Shown piece by piece: positions 12,501 to 21,500 of a stretch of DNA of 64,000 nucleotides. The notes beneath the pieces are model-generated. The model ran no database searches. It was not told the DNA's origin and saw only the letters and a program-made list of their open reading frames with translations. Location: contig NC_026494.1 in NCBI RefSeq assembly GCF_000328475.2, positions 512,629 through 576,628 of the forward strand, in the 5' to 3' direction. The stretch is from Mycosarcoma maydis. Its lineage: Eukaryota > Basidiomycota > Ustilaginomycetes > Ustilaginales. Position 1 is the first letter of the stretch. Every line of letters starts with the position of its first letter. Both the position numbers and the translations under genes were made by a program.

Positions 12501-15500
12501 GCTGGAAGATCCTCTCGTATCCGCGGCTGACCTTGCGCATCGTCTCGGGATCCTCCAGAGCAGCGGTGCCGAGTGAGGTGTGGTCGTATGCAACCGATGC
12601 CGTAGAGACGATAAGGAGGGAAGCAGAGACTTCGGATCGAGCTTGGAGCTGATTTGAGAGGTCTGCTTGACGCAGCAGTGTAGTGCTATGAGCGGTGGGG
12701 AAAGTAACCAGTGCTGTGACAATAGCACCGCGTTGCTTGACGTCTTCTGGCGCAGACGCGGCTCGACTGGCTTGGCGAACCAGGCGCAGACCCAGCTGCA
12801 ATTGAAGGAGCGATGCAACGATAGGCTCCACCATGTCACGAAGCTCGGCAAACGTCTTGCGAAGTCGATCGCCAAAGGAGAGCAAACTGGCCTGCAAGCT
12901 CGCTTCTCGCTGCTCTGCCTGCTCTGAAGGCCCGCTGAGCAAGGCTTGAACAAGATTGTCCACTCGTTCAACGGTCAATACGTCCCTCAAGAACGATGAC
13001 GTTTCGCGGTAGAACTGGGATAGCAATTTCAGGTTTGGCTTTCGCCAAGCTTGGGCACGCTCGCTATTTTGCGTCTTGAGCTGCATCCAGGTCTCATGGA
13101 TCTGAGCTTGCAAGTCGCGAATGACGTGATTGTCTGTCTCCCCCGTCACGACGGACTCGGCGTACATCTCCAGCTCCAAAGCGTCCTGTAGCTGAGCGCG
13201 ACAGAAATCGCCAAGGTCGGCCATGGTCCTGCGCGCTACGATTGGGTCCAGCGCAACATTGGGCAAGTAAAGACGCATAAGGCTCAAGGAGACAGAGATC
13301 CAAGCTCGTCCCAGCAACGTAGCGTCACTGGTTTCGGTCGAATCGGATAAAGCGGGCTCAAGATCGTTCTCCAGGGTAAGAATCCATTCGGAGAGTGCAG
13401 CAGAAGTGCTTTCTGACAGCCTCCCTTGGCCGCTTTCCAACAGATCTTTGAGGACCACGCTGCAGTCGCGCAGTCCATAAACAGGCTTCCATGATGGAAG
13501 TGCAAACTCGGTCAAATCCTTGAGAGCTGCATTGTACAGCGTCTCGGAGATGAGAGAGATGAAGCGAGCCAAGATGCTGACCAGCTTCTTCTCGCGGGAC
13601 GGCGAGCTTGCAGGCAGCGCCGCACTGACGCTCTTGACCATTCGAGCTACCGTCGCATCGTGCAGTGCCTTTTCGATGAGAGATCTGGCGCCAAAGCGTG
13701 ACTCTAGCAAGGCGTGCAGGGTAGCAGGCCGCAACATGTGGGCAGGTCCATGGCTTGTTGTGGCTTGGCTTGCGTCTCCGGGCCAAAAACGTCGGATCCA
13801 GCTGAAATCTGACAGAAGTGCATTCGACGGGGCGGAACCGGACTCCAAGGCCCACAAAGCCGATTTGCATGGGGCAGCAGCAGCTTGGACCGAGGGCATA
13901 TGATGTGATTCGAGGAGCTGCATGATTAGCTTCATCCTGTTCATTTGTGACTTGCCTTCGAGACAGCTGGGTGTCTTGATCGACACTTCTGAAAGATTGA
14001 GAAGCGTAGCCTCGGCGGTTGCGGTTGCTGCAGACTTCACAGCGGCCTGCATCTGACTCTGTATGGCTTCTTTGTTGCTGTAGGACCGGATCATCTTGAG
14101 CGTCTGCCATCCCAATTGCATCATGTCCCTCCACTGCGAAGGCGCAGCAGACTGCTTGCCTGCGATACAGAGCGTGGCCGCAACATCCAGGGCATTCTTA
14201 AGCAGGTCGCCGCCGGCAGCAGCGGGAAGTCGCGTCAGCTCATCGCAGATGAGACGGTACAGATTGGTCTGCATACCTTCGTCTGCACCGAAGAGGGACC
14301 AGATTGCGAACAGTGCCTTGCCTGACGTGAGCTCCAGGGACCCTCCCAAGGTTTCGATCGTTTGAGTCAAATTGGAGTCGCTGTCAACCCCTCCAGCACA
14401 AATTTCTCTCAATAGATCCGACATAAAGCGGACCAGAATTTGGATCGACGAGAAATCAAGTTCAGAAACCATGCAGAGGCTCTGCAAGTAGCCGGCTGAG
14501 CGCAGAAGGAGGGCGACTTGACGAAGCGTCGAAGCGGGCAGAGCGGCGATGCGATCACTCTGGACGGATGCAAGTACCATCCTATGTACAGCAACGATCA
14601 AGGGGAAGACGTTACGAACGGCCGTCGTCGCCTGGTCTTCATCATGAACCATGGCAGTGCTGCTAAGTCTTGCCGAGCGTTCCAAAATGCTGAGGTCTTG
14701 CATACGCTTAGTAGAAGCTCTCTCCAAGATTTGCTGCGCCTCGAGACGTTGATGCATAGCGGCAAGAAGGACGGAAATGACTTGCGTAGGCGGACTCTGC
14801 GATTCGAGAAGGCGGAGCAAATTGTCGTCGTAGCGCAAGTCCAAAGCGAAAGCATCTCCAAGCTCTGAAGAGATACGATTCGTGTCGACCAGATTGCACT
14901 GAAGCGCTTGTCGGAATGTCAGAAGGCGCGTTGGGGACGAAATGACCTCCTGCAACAAGACGGAAGTGCTACTTGACACTGATGGCAGGCATCGGCTCAT
15001 CACCTGCCAAGTCAGCAACAGGGCCTTGGGAGAGCTGAGACGGACCAGCAGAGATGTTCGTGCTTCCGAACCAGATTCTTGCACTCCTGCCAGGAACAGA
15101 GGCAAGGAAGCCGATGCTAGCCATGCATTCGTCAGCATCAGCTGACCGGTGGCCCAGATCGCCGCCTCTCGGTGACTCTCCGCGAGCGAAGTGTCGACGT
15201 CCAGAGCGTCTTGTTCTTCAAGACCACGTTGCACCAATTGTGCGCGCAGTGATGCATCCATGAGCAATCTTTGAGTCAAAGACGTGGTGCCGGATGGCGT
15301 GATTGAATCGACACCGCAGAGTTGTGTGAGTCTCTTCACATCGCTCGATGCTGCATCTCGGTGCGGTATCAAGGCGATTTCGATTCCTCGATTCCTCATG
15401 GCTCTAGAAAGCTCGCCGTGTTTCGGATCCAAGCACATGAAAACGCGGAAGTTGGGATGAGGTCGTATCACAGGCACTTTGCCATCGACGACACCACGTT

Positions 15501-18500
15501 CGCTTATCACGAGAGAGCCGTCGACTTCAAAGAGCGAGTTCAGCCGATCCAGCACGGATGCCGAGCAAAGATTGGCGTTGTCTAGCATGAGCCAGTGGCC
15601 TTCTTGCAATGCCCGGAGAAGAGGTCCATCAATCCATTCAAATCGGCCGGTCGCTTTTTGGGAGTCTTGCGAGCGCAGTTCTATCGCCAGTGCAAATGCA
15701 TCCTCGAGCGCAGTACGCAAGGCAACGTCATTGATTTGAGTTGCGGCAATTTGAACGGCCTCAATCGAAGTCGACAGGCTCTCAGTATTGAATGCGCCTG
15801 CGGGAGACACGACAGCTGTCTCGAGCATGTCGCGAGCAGCGAGAAAAGCAGCAAAGTGCTCGTTGTCTGACGCTGCAATCCTTTCGAAACATCGCTGCAT
15901 CTCGAGCAGCAGTGCGCTAAGCACGTGCCGGGTCCGACCTTGAGGATCATACTGCTCGAAAGTGCCAATGAGGTCCATTGTGTCGGTGCCCGAGTTCATC
16001 TGAAATTCCTCCAGTCGCGCTCCAGCCAGCTGAGCAAGCAGTCGAACGATGCTCGTCTTGCCGCTACCAGTAGGCCCTACAAGGATCGCAAGCCATTCTT
16101 TGTGCACGCAGTCCATCAGAGCCTCGAGCACGGGTAGCTGGCTCTGCAAGAGCACGAGACGGTGTCTTGTAGCAGTCAATGCAGGCTTGCGCGGCATAAC
16201 AGCATGACCAATTCGCAAATGCCCAGCGGTCACTGTAGACAAGATGCGCGAATTTTGTGCGGAGTGACCGCCAAATGACTTGCGGAAGAGTTCGCGTGCT
16301 GCTTGGCGATCGGAGCTCGTGCGGAAGCGCTGAAGGTAGAGGGAAGCGAGGTGCTCGATCGGGTCTCCAATCATGTTGAGCCCCAGATCGGAATGTAGCA
16401 GATCGAGCCAGCGCATGAGATCTCGCAGGTTAAATTCCCAAGGTGCTCCAATCCTACCAAAGGAATGCTTGACAACCACTTCGTGATGGAGCGCGAAGTT
16501 GAACTGGATCATCTTTTGAAGCTGTCCCGCATCAAAATTTGGATAAAGATGCGAGCTGATGGCGAGAATGTCTTCGTCCGTGAGCTCTTCGATGTGCACC
16601 TTGATGAATCTATTGAGGAACGACTTTGGAAGACCCTTTCTGCCACCGCCCTGGTGATGAGGGTTTTGAGCGGCAAAGATGCGGAAGTCAGGATGCTTGG
16701 TGAAAGAGCGTCCCAGCTCGGGCACATAGACAGTTCCACGATGGTCGAGACACGAGTTGAGACCTTCCAGAACGGCTTGGGAGGCGAGGTTCATCTCATC
16801 GAGCAGCACCCATTCGCCTTGCTGCATTGCGGTGAGGAAAGCGGCATCGCGCCAGGCAAATTCGCCCGGACCACCACCTTCTAAAGGCATGTCTGAACCA
16901 AAGAGATCCACAAGCTCGGTCTGGTCGGATAGATTGATACGGGTGAGCGGTCGAGCGGCCGCAACTGCCAGAGCGGTGATAAGACTGGTTTTGCCAGCTC
17001 CTGGACTGCCTTCAAGCAACACCGACTTGCCAGGCACAGACAGTGCTCGAAGAACACGCATGGCGTTGGACGCGGACGTCTTTGCACCAAAGCTAAACGA
17101 GCCTGAGCCTTGTGAGGCCAGCCGGCTGCTTCCACGCGGAATGGTGAAGGGACCGATGCGTAATTGCTCATCGGAGACATCCACTTCAAACAGGCTCGAA
17201 AGCTCGGGATTGTACTCGTGTGGCGCGATCATCTCGGCGACCTTGGAAAGGCAGCGGCCTCGAAGCTGAGCCAAGCCGGCAGCGGTCATGGCGGCCGTAG
17301 CAGGTAGGGCGCCCAAGCCATCGATTATGGTCAGAGAGGCACCATGAGCGAATGCCAAGGCTGGATCGAGGGAAGTTTTGACGGAAAGTTCGTTCATGAA
17401 CGATGCCCAGACCAGCAGATCTCGCAGACCCAGTCCAGACTGATCACGTCCACCAATCTGATGGACGAACCAATCAGAGAAGTCGATGATTGGCTCCGTC
17501 CATCCTAACAGTCTAGCATCTTTCCACTGCGCGCTGATGATCTGGATCAGATCGTTGCGAATATCGACATGAGGTACCCAGATCTCGGTGAAACGATTGC
17601 GAAGCGCGGGTGACAGCTCCTTCTTACCGTAATCACCACCAGGATTCATGGTGGCGAGGACCTGGAATCCATCCGCAGCAATGATCTGCGATGTTGAGAT
17701 GTCGGCTTCTGAATTGAGTTGACTGGATGAAGTGGCTCTCTCTGCCAAGACCAGTGTCCTTGCAGGCTCCAACACACTGTTCAGACGCTCCAAGACACTG
17801 TCGTCGGCCAACGAGATCTCATCGAGCAGAATGTGATCGCCAGCTCGCATTGCCTGTACCAGGGGACCGTCTTGCCATTCAAACAATGCAGAGGCTTGAT
17901 ATACGGAGCGCAGAGCAGTTTGTAGCGTCTGTCGCGCTGCGTCTTTCTGCAACTCGTCGAGCGATGCGAGCTGTTGGGGCTCTCTGGACAAGACCGCCTC
18001 GATGAACGAGGAGACATCTTCAAGCTTACTCTCTTCGTGCAAGTCGTGCAAGATCTCCAGAGAATTGAGAGCATCGATACAGGCAGCCTTCGCCAAAGTT
18101 TGCTGAGCGGCTCGGTTACGGAGAGGACGCTGTCCACCCAGCAGATCAGCAGTGTCGGTGTTTTGGTGACAATTGACGCAGTGTAGCTCGCGGTTAAAAG
18201 CAGTGGCAAGCACCTCGCAAACTGACGTCTTGCCCGCACCCGTTTCGCCGACGAGGAGGACCGGCTCGTTGTATCGCAAAGACGTGGCGACAAGGCAAAG
18301 CAATCGCTGGAATGCAGATGTCTTTACAATGCTGGTACTAGACAGCGTGCTGAGAATAGAACTGCCAAGTCCTTTGCCAATGCGAGCCAAAGTCGCCGCG
18401 CTCTCATGACCCTCGAGCAGATACATGCGATCGACATCGAGCTTGACGCGCATGATCTTTTCGATGACCTCCTTGATGATGTTCTTGTCATCCGTGCGAC

Positions 18501-21500
18501 GTGCTCGCTCGGCAATGAGCATGTAGCCATTCTCTGCCAGCTGCTGATAGCCAATAGCCTCGCGATTTCCCCAGCGGAAAAGGTCTCGCAGCGTCACAAA
18601 GGCTTGCTTTGTCTCAAAGACACGGCCGGCCTGTCGACGCTTCTGCAGCTCTTCAAAGACACCGACGATGCGAGAGGAGTAGGACGGAGCGATCTTGCAT
18701 CTGTTCGTCAAGATGGTCTCAAGCTCTACACGAGGAACGTCGTCAAAGTGCAGCTCGAGAAACCGGTTGCGGAAGGCTCGACTCAAAACTTTTCGTCCAG
18801 CGTAAAGACCCGGAGGGTTCTGGGTGGCAAAGAGCATGAAATGAGGGTGCGGTCTGATGACTTCGCCTGTTTCGGGAATAACCAGCTCTCGGTTATCATC
18901 GAGCAGACGGTTGAGCGCCTCAAGTACATCGGTAGGTGCCAGGTTGAGCTCATCCAAGACGATCCAGTCTCCTCTGCGTAAGGCCTTGACGAGCAGGCCC
19001 TCCTGAAAGCTGAGTTTGCCCGAATCGGGGTCCGAAGCGTAAGAACCAATGTATTCTTGGATGTCCGTATGTTCGTGGTTGTTGATGCGGACGAATCGAT
19101 GACCAGTGCGACGTGCCAGATACTCGACCGCACTCGTTTTACCTGCAGAGGTAGGACCCTGGATAAGAACAGGAGATCGACGGGTCAATGCGGCTCGAGA
19201 GAGGCCTACAAGCTTGCTCTGGACCGAGGGCGTCAAGATGTAGTCTTCGGCAACATCAAGTGGTGCGGGACCAGTGGCAAGCCAGAAGGGCCCAACTTGA
19301 ACGAATTCGCCTTCTGAGGCACCCTTGGGTGCTGGCGGCACAAAAGTCGCAATTGCACGAGCGTTCTTGGCCTTGCTAAGGGTGTAGCGCTCAACGATGG
19401 CACGCACTGTCCTGGCACTGGCGTCGTCCAGGAGAAGTGTGAATGCCATGATGAAGCCTTCCCAAAGACTGCGTCGGAGACCATATTGAGGTGCAATGTC
19501 AGTGGCGAAAGTCAAAGCCCGTGATAGCGTTCGGATGGAAAAGTGCGGTCGCTGGTTGGCGCCGTCGGCCAACTGGTGCTGCTGGGCCAATTGGCGAATC
19601 TCGGCGTAGCATTCGGCGACGTCCATGATTGCGCCTCGATCGCCAAGGGTGTGCTCGCCAATGTACTTTTCCACTATAGCAGTGAGCGCATCACGGTCAG
19701 CATCTGGGCTCGGTACGTAGAGCTCGGTGAAGCGCGATCGCAGACTCGCAGGCAAGTCCTTCTTGCCCACGTCAGTGGCGGGGTTCATGCACGCAAACAG
19801 ACGGAAGTTGGGATGTCTCGGGATGGGTTCGAGATCACCGCGATCTGTGAGGGTGATGCTGGAGGTGGGAGACTGGAGGAGGCCATTGAGGCTGTCGAGA
19901 GTCTCGGCGGCGGCCAAATTGATCTCGTCGAGCAAGATCCAGTCGCCGTTACGAAGCGCTTTGACCAAAGGACCCTCGACGAAAGAAAAGACGAGGTTCT
20001 TCTTGTTGCTACCGTGCTGAACGCCAAAGTCCCTCGCTTTTGCGTCAAGCTCGACCCATTCGCGATCGAGCTCCGCCTCGGCTCTTGCATCGTCAATGTC
20101 GGCAGGCGAGCCTTCAGCAGCGCCTCGATCGGTCTTGCGCTTCTTCCTGGAACCAGATCCTGGACGGCCTTCCGCATCCGCGGTCGTAACGTCTCCGTTG
20201 GGCGTGTCCCGGGCATAGGTCCCGTTCGTGACTCGTTTTCGTTGCGACGCCATCTTGGCTGATTCGCGCCAAAGGAGAGCCAAGCGTGACCATTTGCCCG
20301 CAACGAAGGCTTTGCGCTCAGCGTCGACAAAGCGAGCATTCCGACGAGCCGAAAAGGTGCGAGCGAAAAGGGAGCTCCACTCATCATGAAGCTCGGTGGC
20401 AGGAATTTTGGGGTCAAGCGGCTTGAAAGATCCGAGCAGATCGCCGCTCTCGGTCTGTTGACTGAGGTTGAGCGCTACCATAGGTTGCCCAAGGAGCGAT
20501 GCGAGATGTTGGACGACGGTGGTCTTGCCTGTACCCGTCTCTCCGACGAGGAGAACGGGTTCGGCCAGAGCGGTGGCTACTGCCAGCTTTTCGAGCAATA
20601 GCAGGGAAGGTTTCGTCATGGCGAACTTTCTGGAGACTGGAGCGGCTCTCTTCGCGGTAGCCTTAGATCGACGCTGTAATTCGCAGCGACCGACACGGAT
20701 AAGACTGGGGGCTGAGTCGACTGTCTGACCCATCAGGTTGAGGCTGGATGAAGATTCGTCTGCCTTCACAGAGAGCTCTGGGATGCGCTGCTTTAGCGCC
20801 CACCACGCGCGCTCGCTGGTCAAGCCAAGCTCTTCTGCAAGCATTTCGACAAGCGAACCGTAGCGATCCGAAATCTTACCGTTAGCTGCTTTCAACAATT
20901 GCGATGGAGTTGCAAGCACATCTTGAGCTGGAGGCACAGAACCAAGGAAAATGTCACAAGCTTCGATGAAGATCTCCTCTTGCTGAACCGGATTGCTGAG
21001 GGGATCCGAGAGCGTAGTATGCTCGCCAGACAAGAGATGTTCGACGCGACGACACCACTTGACGAGATCGCGCAAGGTAGCGGTGCGTACGCTACCGGAA
21101 CTGGAGCCTACACCCTTGGCGGTCGCCTGCGAAGAAGTGGTCGAGGGCTGTGTTGCATGTTGAAGCTTGTACCACGTGGTGACCAAGCGATCTACGAAAG
21201 AACTTTGCTGGCAGGTGAGATGAGGAAATTTGCCTCTGAGGATGCTGTTCACGTCGTCTGGACTGGGTGAGGTGATGAAGACTTCGGACCAGTGCGAGCT
21301 GCCAAGGAAAGCGGCACTGGAAGGTGAAGCTGTGTTTCTAGACGAAAAGGCGATGCATCTTGTAGCGAAAAAGGCAAAACCATCACCTGCAGGGACCTTG
21401 CCGCGACTGCCGAGATCGATGGAGATGCGTGATCCAAGAGCTTTGGTGGGGCCAAGCTGCTCTACGATCTGCGCTACGATGCTGAGAACCTCAGAGCCTG